This document shows positions 13,151 through 23,532 of a stretch of 62,764 nt of DNA, one piece after another. Where the stretch lies: positions 1 to 62,764 of the forward strand of contig WHUZ01000159.1 in assembly GCA_015179045.1 (NCBI GenBank). Reading direction: 5' to 3'. Each line of letters starts with the position of its first letter. Positions within the stretch are counted from its first letter, which is position 1. Source of the stretch: Kalaharituber pfeilii. Its lineage: Eukaryota; Ascomycota; Pezizomycetes; Pezizales; Pezizaceae. The notes beneath the pieces were generated by a model. That model did not search any database, had not been told where the DNA came from, and was given only the letters and a program-made list of their open reading frames with translations. The position numbers were made by a program, and so were the translations under genes.

Positions 13151-13786
13151 TGTTACAGGCATAATCGTTCTCATGCTATAACACTGTCTTGTTTAAGTGT
13201 CGTCAAAAGGTACTACCAACTATAAAGCCTACCAGTCGGAAGTTTAGCTAACCCGATACTAGTCAGGTCTGTGGTAGTGGAACTTCTTCGGTTAAGAAGT
13301 AAGTAACTACTAAGATTAGCAATCTTGGTTACTAACTCTTCCGGCAGCTCCTGTTGTACTATTCGTTGTACGATAACCTTTTCTTATTTTCTTATATCAT
13401 CGATCTTTGCATAGGGATCGGAGTTATGATGGTATTTTTAGATAGAGGCTTGCATTAGAGGTTTCAAGTTCTCGTATTTGTTGTTCTAGAATTTATTGTA
13501 AGGGTTGGTCAAAAAGAAAGGCTGTCACTTGGCTTTTTTCAGGGTCTGGCTTGATCCCAGAATCCGTTCAAGCTGAATTTGTTAACAGCTTTGAAGAACT
13601 ACATTTTGTATAAATAGAAGCCTGACCCACCGGAGTTAGAAGGGCAAGGACCGGAACTCAACCCTAACAAATATAAAGCTTTCTTACTACCTTAACTACT
13701 TTATTTTCCGTGAGTTATATTTAATTATATTTCACGTTGCACTTAGTTATTTAGTAAACGGCTTACCCCCAACGTACCCCGTAACA
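13151..13786 (+). repeat. 3' LTR (636 bp)
   Basis: Starts TGTTACAGGC, ends CCCCGTAACA, colinear with the 5' LTR, and retains more G/C at the variable sites. Confidence 0.95.
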
Positions 13787-15769
13787 TATTATATAAAGAC
13801 TTTTTAAAAAGACTCTAAAAACTTAATTTTAAAGAAATAATTTATAATTTTTCAAATTGATTTTAATAAAAATAATATTATTTTTTAAATAGTCTTAAAC
13901 TTTACTTTAGTATATCTTATATTTTATAAATATATTCAAAAAGTTATTTTCTTTTAAGTACTTATTTTATAGAAGTAGTTATTATTGTAAAAAATAGAAT
14001 AAGTTAGAAAGATTTTATTTTAGAATTAGATTATAGTAATAAAGGTAAAGAGCAGAAGATAGAAAAAAAATAGTAATATTATATATATAAATATTTTTAT
14101 TTATTTTTCTTTAGCCTATTTAAGTTTGTTTTAAAACTTTTAGTATATTATAGTATTATAAGCTAAATATAATAATTTAAAAAAAAATAGGTAAAAAAAA
14201 AAAAACTAAATTTATATTTAAGATCTAAATTACTAATATTTATAATCCAAATATTTAAACTTTTAATATTCATAATACAAATAGTTAAATCTTTAGTATT
14301 GATAATTAAAATACTTAAATCCTTAATATTAATAATATAAGTATTTAAATTTTAAGTATTTATAATATGAGTTCTAGTATTATTAAAATTCTAAATCTCA
14401 TAGTTAGTTACTTAAAATTTATATAATAAGTATTTACTATACTTATTATATAAATTTAGTATTTATATTAGTATAAGCTAAGTTGGTATAAGCTTTTTAT
14501 AAAATTCCTTTAATCCTACTATAAACTTACTTAAGAACTAAATAGTAGTTATATATTATTATACTAACTTAGTTATATTATATATATGTTAGTGTAGGCA
14601 TTACTAGACTTATGAGAGTGGCACTGAGGCAACTCTAAATTTATAAAGGTAGCAAAGTAGATGGTAAAAAGTTATATAAAAGTATTAAATAAGAGTTCAA
14701 CTTAGAATACTACAAGTGTCTTAATTTCTTCTAGCTATCTTAATATAACAATGATATGATAATTATAGATAAAGAGATATAGTAAAGCATATATTAGAAG
14801 TAATTAATACATGTATACATATTAATGACAAGTGGTAAGTGCTATGCAGTACTATTATATAATTTACTACTTGACACACACTTCATTAGCCACCTGCTAG
14901 TTCATAGGCTAATCTAAATCCCTACATTACCTAGTGGTAATTAGTTACATCTTTAGCATATGCCTTACAGTGATTCAGGTAAGGGTTCTAGGTATTTCTT
15001 ATAAGCCTTACCTTAGCTGTAATAATATATAACTTAACTAGACTTACTTAATAGCTGCATCAAGTATAGTATAATAGCATAATAAATCAGTTCAACTTTA
15101 TTACTTACCAACTCAATCTAAGTTACTTAAGTAGAATATAAATACTAAATATATTAATTAGCATTATATATCAACTTATTTGTATATAAGCTACTTATAT
15201 GCTATAAAACTTAGTATAGACTTAACTTATACTTAGTATAAAAACTACTTAGCTTATTCTAGCTTACTACTAAGTCATAGTTAGATATTATTAGATTGAC
15301 TTAGTTATGCTATATATATAACTCATACTAGCTTACTTAGTAGCTAAGTTAAATATATTTTCTAGTATAATAAACTGACCTAAAAACTGACTTACTCAGA
15401 AAAACTAACTTATAACTTATATTAAGTATAAATATTATTTAAATTTTATTAATTATACTCCAATATTATATTTAATACTATATCTTTTTTTATTACTAGC
15501 TATTACAATCTATATACAGATATCTTTTTATCATTTTATTATTTTATTTCTTTATTTCTTATTCTACTACTTCAGTATATTTTTATTCTACTATAAATTA
15601 TATCTCTTTTTTATTATTATTATTTTATTACTCACATACTATCTTATAGGCTAAAGTAAGGATTTTATTTAAAACTATTGAAGAAAGCAAATTATCTTAA
15701 ATATATAATACCTATAGTCTATCTAGTATTATAGGAGAAAGGTAGTCAGTATGTCCAAGTTGTTTCTGT
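13787..15769. other. AT desert without genes
   Basis: Extremely AT-rich DNA with stops in every frame and short TTTAATATT- and CTTAGTATAA-like words repeated irregularly. I see no feature in it. The composition is what heavy RIP leaves. Confidence 0.7.
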
Positions 15770-16045
15770 TCTTTCTTAAACTTGTACTGGTATGCCTTGA
15801 GCCATCTTCTATCAAGAGATTACACTATTATAGGCCCTACTATACAGTAGAATTCAACTTATTCTATATTATCTCATACTTGAAAGGCTACTATAATATA
15901 TGTAGAATTTAGCTCATTCTATATCTCATACTATAAAAGGGCCTTCAGAATTTAGCTTATTATGCTACATCTTATATCATGAAGAAGGAATACCTGTCAA
16001 ATTCAATTCATTCTACTTCATCTTACAATGCAGAAAGGTCTTACC
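15770..16045 (+). repeat. Satellite-like array, left part (AT-shifted)
   Basis: Degenerate tandem copies of a unit of roughly 55-85 bp containing GAATTTAGCTCATTCTAT..TCTCATACTAT..AAAGG. The array continues at 17748 with the same words in a more GC-rich form (GAGCTCATTCTACGTCATCTC). It is interrupted by the ORF1-only element. Confidence 0.65.
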
Positions 16046-16477
16046 CACACTTCTACAACCTCCTTGGGCCACGTCCAATATCACGTGACCGAGACCGTAT
16101 CTCGACCTACAGGACAGCCAGCGACAAGCAGACAACTACAAACGACGCCCCTCGGCCCGACGGTCACGGGGACCTCTAGATACTAACAAGAAACGATCAT
16201 TCAGATACCTTCCCCCAAGGAAACAGCTATCAACGCTCTTGGAACGTGCCCCAGAACCTCCACCAACCTCCCCAACCCACCTTCAGCCCACACAGTCACC
16301 TCGATAGCGGGGGCACCTCGAGACCCCATCAGAGGCCTCCCACACTACGAAAATTTGCCACCCGGACGCCACTATCCCCAACAACACACACTCGCCACTC
16401 AACCATACCACCAACGCCACTCCGGCGCCCAGCTCCAATAGGCATCCACGGATAAGAGGCAACAACCAATCACAAAA

Positions 16478-17588
16478 ATGCCAAATGACAAGAAGACGGA
16501 AGGAAAGGACAACTGGGACAGCTTCGTGAAGGAACTGTTGATGAAAGAAGACGAGGCAAAGAAGCCCCAACCGCTAACACAGGAAAACCTCCGGAAGGCG
16601 ACGGCGACGGCGACAAGCAAAACCGCCACTCTACCAAAGACGGCCCCAAGACTAGACCCGTTCACAGTCGTCGCGAGGGCTGTCACGACGTATCTAAAGA
16701 CAGAAGAAACAAAGGCCAAAAGAGGGACATTCATATACTTCGAGTATCTGGATGACCCAGACGACCCGGTAGTCACCTGGGGAGACGCCGACGACGGCCG
16801 ACCCAGGTGGGTGGAGAACAAAAGACAATTTTTCTGGCCCCACCAGAAGGGTACCCGAGACCGGCACCACCACCACCGCCACCACCACCGCCGCCGCAGC
16901 CACAACAGACTTTGGGCTTCAGCCCCATCGTCCGCATAGATACGCCACCGACGCCGCCACCGCCTTCGCCCCCGCCACAACCACAGCCCCCACAGACCTT
17001 CAGCCCCATCCGATGCGTTGGATTCACCACCATCGCCTCCGTCAGAGACAAGACAAGCAGCGCCGACAACACCACCGACCAGGGAAAAGAGAAGGAGGAA
17101 CAGGAGGCCAGGAAAGAAGACCCCTCCCCCGGTCACGAAGACAGCTGGCACCCCAGCACCCACTCTGGCTCCGGCTCCGGCCCCCCAGCCACCCCCACAC
17201 CCACGCCACACCCCCGCAGCACCACGAAAAACGCCTTAGACAAACCTCCGACAAAGCCTGCTCATGAAAACAAAGTCGGACTCGTCATACATGGCATAGC
17301 CTTGAGAAGGGATCTCGGCAATGTCAGGAGATGGCTGTCCGAAGACAACAAAGACATGAAGAAAATCATCGGAATCCGATGGTTAAGGAAAAAAGACATA
17401 CTCGTCAGAGAGGGTAAAAAGACAAGTTCCATAGTAGTTTACTTGGAAGATTTTTTTTTTTTTTTTTTTTTTATTTCATTAATCGCATGCCGCTTTACTT
17501 GGAAGAGAAACAAGACATGGACAAGGTGCGACACGGAGGGGGATGGCTCAAGGCGAGCCAGTACGAGACTGAAAGAGGACGGAGATGA
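16478..17588 (+). pseudogene. ORF1 of the ORF1-only element (proline-rich, VIHGI domain)
   Basis: ATG 16478 opens 153 codons (to 16939). The reading frame then continues in a second frame from about 16840, so one frameshift near 16830-16850 separates the two parts. The second part has long proline runs (PPPPPPPPPPQPQQ), a Lys/Glu/Ser-rich linker, and a C-terminal domain starting LVIHGIALRRDLGNVRRW with GIRWLRKK and KKTSSIVVYLE. After the micro-insertion the frame resumes with the ending GGGWLKASQYETERG and stop TGA 17586-17588. The same C-terminal domain recurs in five other elements here. I infer an RNA-binding, gag-like role from its position in LINE-type elements; no known domain is certain. 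Confidence 0.7.
17451..17493 (-). mobile_element. 43-bp tail-A micro-insertion with 13-bp target duplication
   Basis: A T-run followed by ATTTCATTAATCGCATGCCGC, flanked by TTTACTTGGAAGA at 17438-17450 and 17494-17506. Only about 21 nt of tail A were copied besides the A-run. It disrupts the ORF1 C-terminal domain. Confidence 0.95.
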
Positions 17589-17747
17589 TTCGGACCTACT
17601 GACCGCTTCCCCCCGCAATACCATGTAAACCGCGGGCATTATGTACTTAAGACTTATTTCCTTTGTTGTTCTTAGCTTAAATTAAACCCTCGCCATAGCC
17701 CATAGGGCGGCATGCGAGTAATGAAATAAAAAAAAAAAAAAAAAAAA

Positions 17748-18347
17748 GAAAGGTCTTACCATACCTGTAGATTGAGCTCATTTTGCCACTTCTCGCACCG
17801 TCAAGAAGGACCTGCTATACCTGTTAATAGAGCTCATTCTACGTCATCTCCCACCATGGAATGGGTCATTACGTATCTATAGATGAGACTATATTGTACT
17901 ATAGAGAGGCCTGCCTTATATGGTTCATTCTGTAACATCTCACGATACCAAAATAGTTGTTATACCTGTAGATGAGCATATCTCGTGCTGTGGAAAGGAT
18001 TATTTCTGGCCTGTAGATGAGCCCACCTCGAGCCATCGAGAGGCCTCTCATATGTTAAATTCAGTTCATTCTGTTATATCTCGCACTGTGGAAGTGGTTC
18101 TATTATACCTGTAGATGAGCCCATCTCACACCACGGAAAGGGTCATTTCATACCTGTAGATGAGCCCATCTCGCGCCTTCGAGATAGGCCTGCCATGTGT
18201 CAGATTCAGTTCATTCTGCTGCACTCGTGCTGGAAAAGGGCTCAGTAATACCTATGACATGCTGCCACACTTAGGTTGTATTCTTCACATCAACAAACAC
18301 GTTCAGTTATTCCAGCGCGTGAGCACGTTGCACCGTGCTTTCACTGA
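17748..18347 (+). repeat. Satellite-like array, right part
   Basis: Repeated words ACCTGTAGATGAGCCCATCTC, CGAGAGGCCTGCC and TTCAGTTCATTCTG recur several times at irregular spacing. This is the continuation of the 15770-16045 array and is less AT-shifted. Confidence 0.7.
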
Positions 18348-18360
18348 GGGGGCCCGTGTC

Positions 18361-18785
18361 TTTTTTTTTTTTTAATATCATTAATCGCATGCCGCCCTAA
18401 GGGCTATGGCGATATTTAGTTATATATAAAAATAAAAAGAAAGTCAGAAATAAAAGTTGAACTCCCCGGAGACTCCTGTGTGCAGGGGAAGTGAAAATGA
18501 CAGTGAAATTAACAGATAAAAGTGGAAATCCCCAGAACCTCCTGTGGAAAAGGGAATTGAAAATAACAGTCACAATACCAGTGTGGTCCCCGTATCCTCC
18601 GATGTGATGGGAATGTACAAATACCAGGGGGAAAACCAGTACCAACTCACTTCGTTCCCCTGTCCCACTCGTACTGGCTAGCCTTCAACCATTTCCCTCC
18701 CAGTCTCACCTTCTCCAGCTCAACCTGTCTCCCAAGGTATACCACAACTGAGCTGGTGGTTTTGCCTTCCTCCGTTAGGATTGCC
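18361..18785 (-). mobile_element. 5'-truncated ORF1-only element, tail A
   Basis: Flanked by GGGGGCCCGTGTC at 18348-18360 and 18786-18798. The minus strand reads the last part of the ORF1 domain (KTTSSVVVYLGRQ..KVRLGGKWLKASQYEW), a 3' leader, tail A and the A-run (T-run on the plus strand). It is a fragment, not a gene. Confidence 0.9.
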
Positions 18786-18870
18786 GGGGGCCCGTGTCAT
18801 CCTGTTGGTCGCTGAATCGAGATGAGGAGTAATTCTTGTAGTGTCCACCAGTAAGCCCTAATGCTTACTA

Positions 18871-19030
18871 TTTTTCTTTTTTAAATCACGTAACCCCACA
18901 TACGGCGCTAAGCCATGGCTCCCTGGGCAAGCACTTATAGTTCGGAGACAGGCTAAAAGGAAATGCCTACATATCATACATGGCGTCACCGCTCGGTTGA
19001 CCCCCGCTCTCCTACCTTCTAGACTCTAAG
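18871..19030 (-). mobile_element. Tail-B-type element end, degenerate
   Basis: A T-rich run, then AAATCACGTAACCCC, GCCATGGCTCCCTGGGCAAG and GGAGACAGGCT, which is tail B and its upstream block in reverse. It shares a further stretch (CCCCCGCTCTCCTACCTTCT) with 33690-33900. A diverged 40-bp direct repeat (AGTGTCCACCAGTAAGCCC / AGTGTCAACCAGTAAGCCC) flanks it. Confidence 0.65.
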
Positions 19031-19127
19031 GCGTACTGACCAACGCTCCTTAATTCTGGTAGTGTCAACCAGTAAGCCCGAAGGCGTACTAATCAATGCT
19101 TGTCAAGCAGTGACGCATCGCCGATGT

Positions 19128-19250
19128 GGCGCAAATGACCCAAATGAGCTGCCCGGTGAGCGGCCCAATGAAGGGCACAATGAGCAGCCCAATCAGCGGC
19201 CCATGGTATGGCCTGATGAGCGGTCCGATGCGTGGCCTGATGAGCTGAAT
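19128..19250 (+). repeat. 12-bp degenerate tandem repeat
   Basis: Units of the type ATGAGCGGCCCA, with ATGAGC as the steady core, repeat about ten times. An open frame crosses it (19062-19289) because the unit is a multiple of three; I do not regard it as a gene. Confidence 0.6.
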
Positions 19251-19519
19251 TCACAGCAGATTCTGGCATCCCTTGTTGCACCAGCGTGAGGTTTATCCCA
19301 AATCAGCAATGTCCTAACAGGGCAGCTCAGGCATACTGTGATGTTGCCAGATTGAGATCATTGACCGCCCTAAAGATATTGGGCATATTGGGCCAATTGA
19401 GGGTATTGAGCATATTGAGCGCAGGTATGAGATATAGAGATTAGTGAATATTGGGCGTATTGGGCATATTGAGCCTATTGGGCATGAATTCGCCGGGACG
19501 GGATGACTCGGGACAGGTA

Positions 19520-19715
19520 CAGTTTTCCCTTGCTATACCGGATCTGTAAAATCTGGCCTTTTTCGTCCGGTATAGCAAGGTTCCGGTATAGAATAAAATG
19601 CTTGGCAGAACAGAATAGGGATGGGCAGCAAAAATAATGTAATTGGGCAACCTGAGAGCATCCGGTATAGCAAGGTTTCCGGTACAACGAGGTCCGGTAT
19701 AGCAAGGGAAAACTG
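19520..19715 (+). mobile_element. 196-bp pogo/Tc1-like MITE (TA target duplication)
   Basis: The ends CAGTTTTCCCTTGCTATACC and its reverse complement GGTATAGCAAGGGAAAACTG are flanked by TA on both sides (19518-19519, 19716-19717). CAG..CTG termini and TA duplication fit the Tc1/mariner superfamily. The word TCCGGTATAGCAAG repeats inside, as transposase-binding sites often do. The same host sequence without the element lies in reverse at about 24880-24955, with a single TA at 24920-24921. Confidence 0.9.
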
Positions 19716-20176
19716 TAGTTCCTTGTACGGTAAGCGGATCGCCAGTGGCGTGCGCTAATATGCAGAGTTTTCAAGGGTGCCGAGCTCGCATGTACCCGAG
19801 TACAACTTCATGTATATCAAAGATATGGTTACTACCCACTCATAGCTTTTCTCTTTCGCCTCTGCTGTCGCGGAATCATTTACCAATTACCACTTGATAG
19901 CCAGGATGCGTAGTCTTTCAACAAAGCAAGCTGCCACTACCTCTGAAGTTGACCATACATCCATTAAGTCTACCAGTAATACAGACTATTTATTTATTAT
20001 GTACTTGTGTTGTTGCTGCGTCCTAAATGGCCGAATAATAAAAAAAAAGATGTTACCGCAATTTTGTCAATAGTTGGCTGAAGAGCTTTAATAGTATATA
20101 AGGCTCTTGAAAACTGTTCTGGCATATATTTTCTGCTTATTCAATAGCTTGCCATGCCCACTCTCACTCAGCATTA

Positions 20177-21066
20177 CTGTGGTTCACCACTTTCCCGGAC
20201 ACACCACTTTCCCGGACACACCACTTTCCCGGACACACCACTTTCCCGGACACATTTACCACCAGAACTGCGCAACTTTCGCACTCAATATCTCAACAAC
20301 CACAACAGCATTTGTGAATGCACTTTGTGTAGCTATTAGACACAGTGTAATTCTTGCTATCTAGCACTTTTTCTTCATCAAAAATTGTGGCTGCAAAGGG
20401 ATTATGGCTTGTCGCTTTTTTGTTGGAAGGCTTGGCATTTATTTGTATGGGATCTCCATACAAATGTCACCACCCCCGAATTCTGCATGCTACACCTGCA
20501 ATCAATTCATGAAAAAAACTCAGACACTCACATTCAATAGCAACACTCAGTCGGAAACTATGAACAACGTAGTTAGGTAATAACTGTAGTGGTTGTGAAA
20601 TTATTCACAATATTCATATTTCCCATAGAAACCATTTGTATGAGAACAACGCCCAAAAGTAGATAGTTGTACACCAACTCTGCAATTCAACAAATGAAAG
20701 TAAACTAAATGCAGCACCTTACTATACCTCTTCAGGTGATTCTTGACATATACTATCATAGCTATTGTAATTAGCGTTGAAGAGTAGGACTACATTCGAG
20801 TCTGATGAACATTTTGTATGGAGATCCCATACAAATAAATGCCAAGCCTTCCAACGGAAATGCGACAAGTCATAATCCCTTTGCACCCCCAATTTTTGAT
20901 GAAGAAAAGGTGCTAGATAGCAAGAATTACACTTTATCTAATAGCTACACAAAGTGCATTCACAAATGCTGTTGTGGTTGTTGAGATATTGAGTGCAAAA
21001 GTTGCGCAGTTTTGGTGGTAAATGTGTCCGGGAAAGTGGTGTGTCCGGGAAAGTGGTGAACCACAG
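20177..21066 (+). mobile_element. 890-bp foldback element with long inverted arms (TA duplication)
   Basis: Left end TA|CTGTGGTTCACCACTTTC and right end GAAAGTGGTGAACCACAG|TA. The left arm (about 20177-20490) reappears inverted at about 20810-21066 (AATTTTTGATGAAGAA..GATAGCAAGAATTACAC, GAGATATTGAGTGC). No transposase is encoded. It supplies the uninterrupted reference for the second copy, which is split at 40439-40935 and 52843-53219. Confidence 0.9.
20187..20262 (+). repeat. 17-bp tandem units in the foldback arm
   Basis: CACTTTCCCGGACACAC is present four times in the left arm and, inverted, only twice in the right arm (about 21025-21058). The copy at 40450 keeps one mutated unit. Confidence 0.9.
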
Positions 21067-21090
21067 TACCTAACATTTAACATTTCCTAT

Positions 21091-21150
21091 TGCCCTGCCT
21101 TGGCGAACAGCTGCACGCGGGGTCATGTGATATTAAAAAAAAAAAAAAAA
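21091..21150 (+). mobile_element. 60-bp tail-B micro-insertion
   Basis: TGCCCTGCCTTGGCGAACAG..GCGGGGTCATGTGATATT plus an A-run, flanked by AACATTTCCTAT at 21079-21090 and 21151-21162. It holds only the tail-B hairpin and the A-run. Confidence 0.95.
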
Positions 21151-21278
21151 AACATTTCCTATCACCTCGGTCTTATTCTGCTTAGCAATACCTATCTCCT
21201 ATGCATATCCTTTTATACCTAAATAGGCAATATGGGTGATAGATATGATATTCCTGTACTTCATTGAAGTACTCCAAT

Positions 21279-22268
21279 CTATGTACACCCGATACATCCA
21301 TCTGACTTAGGTAGGGAGGAGTGGGAGAGGCTAATAGCCAAGGAGGAAGATGAAGGGTGGACAAGCATTTACACAGATGGAAGTAGAATGGAGGACAAGA
21401 CGGGCACTGGAGTGCATCAGACCGGGAAAGACACATCAATATACCTGGGAGAAAGATGCACGGTCAATGATGCTGAGCTGATAGCGATTGGGGAGGCAAT
21501 GCGGAGAGAGGGGGAGCTGCTAATTATCACAGACTCCAGGACCACGGTGACGAGGATGAAGGGGATAGCCAGGGGGGACCTCACGCCGGAGGGTGCAGCG
21601 GAGCTGGTGAGGAGAAGGTGGGAGGAGAGGACGTCGAGAGGGGACCGAGACCTGGCGCTCCTGTGGGTTAAAGCACATGAAGGGATAGTGGGTAACACCG
21701 AGGCGGACAGGGCAGCCAAAGTAGCCACGGCGTTACAATACCAGGACGAGACAGTGACGGAGGCCGGCATCCGACAAGAGGCAAAGAGCAGGAGAGGGGA
21801 GGAGAGGAAGAGACTACAACTGACGTACAGACCACTGGAATACCTGGGGACCAGAAGGAGGGTGTCCACACTCGCAGGCATAATGGGGGACAAAGGACTG
21901 AGACAATGGAGATACCAGATAGGAAAAGAAGAGTCACCGGAGTGCAGGTGGTGTGGAAAAGCCCTCGAGAATTACAGACACATAACGAAAGACTGTGAGG
22001 CGTGGAAGAAGAGATTACCGGGAGGCGAGGCGGGGATAAAGATGCCAAAGGGGGGGGAGAAGGGGAAAAAGAAAGAGGGGGAGAAGGAGGGGATGAAACT
22101 GGTTGAGGTGTTGGACTGGGCAGCGAGCTAGTTTCTTTGTTTCACACACTCTACGTCTCTTTATGATTTATCAGTTACTATTTGTTCTTTATGTACCTAA
22201 CACCTCGCCGTAGCCTATCAGGCGGCACGCGAGTAATGAAATTAAAAAAAAAAAAAAAAAAAAAAAAA
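21279..22268 (+). mobile_element. LINE-A, 5'-truncated copy (990 bp), 13-bp target duplication
   Basis: Flanked by GAAGTACTCCAAT at 21266-21278 and 22269-22281. It carries the end of ORF2, about 110 bp of 3' leader, tail A (GTAGCCTATCAGGCGGCACG) and an A-run. The reading frame is undamaged and the composition GC-rich, so this is a comparatively young insertion. Confidence 0.95.
21280..22131 (+). CDS. LINE-A ORF2, C-terminal part (RNase H and CCHC), partial
   Basis: The open frame runs from the truncated 5' end to TAG 22131. It starts inside ORF2, so the first Met (21388) is not a real start. An RNase H domain is recognisable from IYTDGSRMEDKTGTGVH (catalytic Asp codon 21376), through ELIAIGEAM and IITDSRTT to LLWVKAHEGIVGNTEADRAA. 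Near the end lies a Cys/His motif CRWCGKALENYRHITKDC (C-X2-C-X8-H-X4-C), and the protein ends VEVLDWAAS. This order is that of fungal Tad-like LINEs. No endonuclease or RT remains, so the fragment is not expected to be functional. Confidence 0.85.
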   Translation, partial: YVHPIHPSDLGREEWERLIAKEEDEGWTSIYTDGSRMEDKTGTGVHQTGKDTSIYLGERCTVNDAELIAIGEAMRREGELLIITDSRTTVTRMKGIARGDLTPEGAAELVRRRWEERTSRGDRDLALLWVKAHEGIVGNTEADRAAKVATALQYQDETVTEAGIRQEAKSRRGEERKRLQLTYRPLEYLGTRRRVSTLAGIMGDKGLRQWRYQIGKEESPECRWCGKALENYRHITKDCEAWKKRLPGGEAGIKMPKGGEKGKKKEGEKEGMKLVEVLDWAAS

Positions 22269-22300
22269 GAAGTACTCCAATTACTGAAGAGCAGTATGCT

Positions 22301-23238
22301 CAGTGTTCCCAACCGGCCAGGCCGCCGACCAGGCCGCCTGGACCGGCCGGCTTGGCGGCCTGGCTTGGCAGGCCTGAAACAGCCCAGGCCGCCCAGGCCG
22401 GTCCAGGCCGTCCAGGCCGTCCAGGCTGCCCAGGCTGGTCCAGGCCGGTCCAGGCCGCCCAGGCCATTCAGGCCATTCAGGCCGTTCAAGCAATTTCAGG
22501 GGCAGGAGGGCTGGTTACGAGGCTATTTCAGGGGCCACCTTCAGGTTACTTGGACACGGATTTAATATGAACCTTTCAATATTTTCGGATAACTATCTAG
22601 ACTTTTTTTTATTGAGCAGCGCTTTTCGCAGGTATTCAGGTAAGTAATTTTTTTTTGTATCGCTTGACTATATACTAATTTCTTATTAGTATTGCAGGGA
22701 GACAGAGATTCCAACCACCGGTACTGGCGATGATGATTCCTTTAGTATTCTCCTATTCTTCACTCTCCATAGTGCACTTCAAGTTTTGACCTTGCATCGA
22801 CGATTCCCTGCAGTCCAATCTGATGCCGATATCGAGTCTTCTGGAATTTGGGTTACAAAAATCTGGTGCGACAAAGTTGGATTTGACACTATGGTGAAGA
22901 TGTGCATGGCTAATGGAAAGCGATACTGGCGGTGTAAAATCAGCAAGCAAAATCCTAAACATTAGAGAATGAGGTATACGTAGAATTTAGAGTACGTTCT
23001 GTATATAGCTAGCTACTGTATAACTTAACTCACACTGCAGCCTGAATGGCCTGGACCGGCCTGAATGACCTGAATGGCCCGAATGGCCTGAATGGCCTGG
23101 ACCGGCCTGAATGGCCTGAATGGCCTGGACCGGCCTGGGCGGCCTGGGCCGGCCTGAAACATTCAGGCCGCCTGGACCGGCGCGGGCGGACCTCACGGCC
23201 GGCCTAGATTTCTATGGCCCAGGCCGTTGGGAACACTG
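22301..23238 (+). mobile_element. 938-bp hAT-type element with GGCCTG-rich arms, 8-bp target duplication
   Basis: The ends CAGTGTTCCCAAC and GTTGGGAACACTG are flanked by AGTATGCT at 22293-22300 and 23239-23246. An 8-bp duplication and CAGTG termini are hAT hallmarks. Both arms are arrays of short words built on CAGGCC/GGCCTG (22310-22495 and 23037-23190), in inverted orientation. The middle lacks a full transposase. Confidence 0.9.
22690..22965 (+). other. Possible captured exon inside the hAT element
   Basis: An open frame of about 90 codons follows a good 3' splice signal (ATTGCAG ending 22697) and ends at TAG 22963-22965. It reads ..GIWVTKIWCDKVGFD.. and ..NGKRYWRCKISKQN. The base composition is balanced, unlike the arms. 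It could be a transposase remnant or a host exon; I do not recognise it. Confidence 0.35.
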
Positions 23239-23532
23239 AGTATGCTTTTAATGATGTATTATATTGTCTTCAAGACTATGCATTAGTTACTAGATTTATA
23301 GTTGTATTTTATAAAAATCAACAATTCCTCTTTAGCTTCTCCATCCACACTGGCAAATTGAAGGTCCAATAGCACCCATAAAATAGACAATGACCGACAG
23401 AGAAGTACCTACAGATCTACCTATTACAATACCTCCATAGCGGCCACAGGACCAATATACTAATCAAGGCTGACATCTCCTTCTACGATCATTTTATGAC
23501 CAAGAACAGTTATATGGTACCCTTACTGGTGA

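Larger units (their letters stand above)
6282..13786 (+). mobile_element. Ty3/Gypsy chromovirus, complete structure but coding-dead
   Basis: A 7.5 kb LTR retrotransposon: 5' LTR 6282-6919, gag, pol with protease, reverse transcriptase, RNase H, integrase and a C-terminal chromodomain, a purine tract, and 3' LTR 13151-13786. Order and chromodomain place it among Gypsy chromoviruses. Stops and frameshifts break gag and pol; many stops are TAG/TGA/TAA where the family has Trp, Gln or Arg, as RIP produces. No 5-bp target duplication is seen (CAGTC before, TATTA after), so one flank may be rearranged. No clear tRNA primer-binding site follows the 5' LTR. Confidence 0.95.
16046..17747 (+). mobile_element. 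Complete ORF1-only LINE derivative with tail A, 13-bp target duplication
   Basis: Flanked by GAAAGGTCTTACC at 16033-16045 and 17748-17760, so both ends are defined. The 1.7 kb element has a 430-bp leader, one ORF1-like reading frame, about 100 bp of 3' leader, then tail A and an A-run. It contains no endonuclease or reverse transcriptase. It must have used another element's enzymes; LINE-A, which ends in the same tail, is the natural candidate (inference). A 43-bp micro-insertion sits inside its ORF. Confidence 0.9.

Noticed and set aside
16399..17211. 270-codon minus-strand frame rich in Gly/Trp/Val
   Set aside because: Complement of the proline-run ORF1 of the ORF1-only element.
19128..19250. 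CRISPR-like or protein-coding repeat
   Set aside because: Units are contiguous without spacers and degenerate; open frames follow from the 12-bp period.
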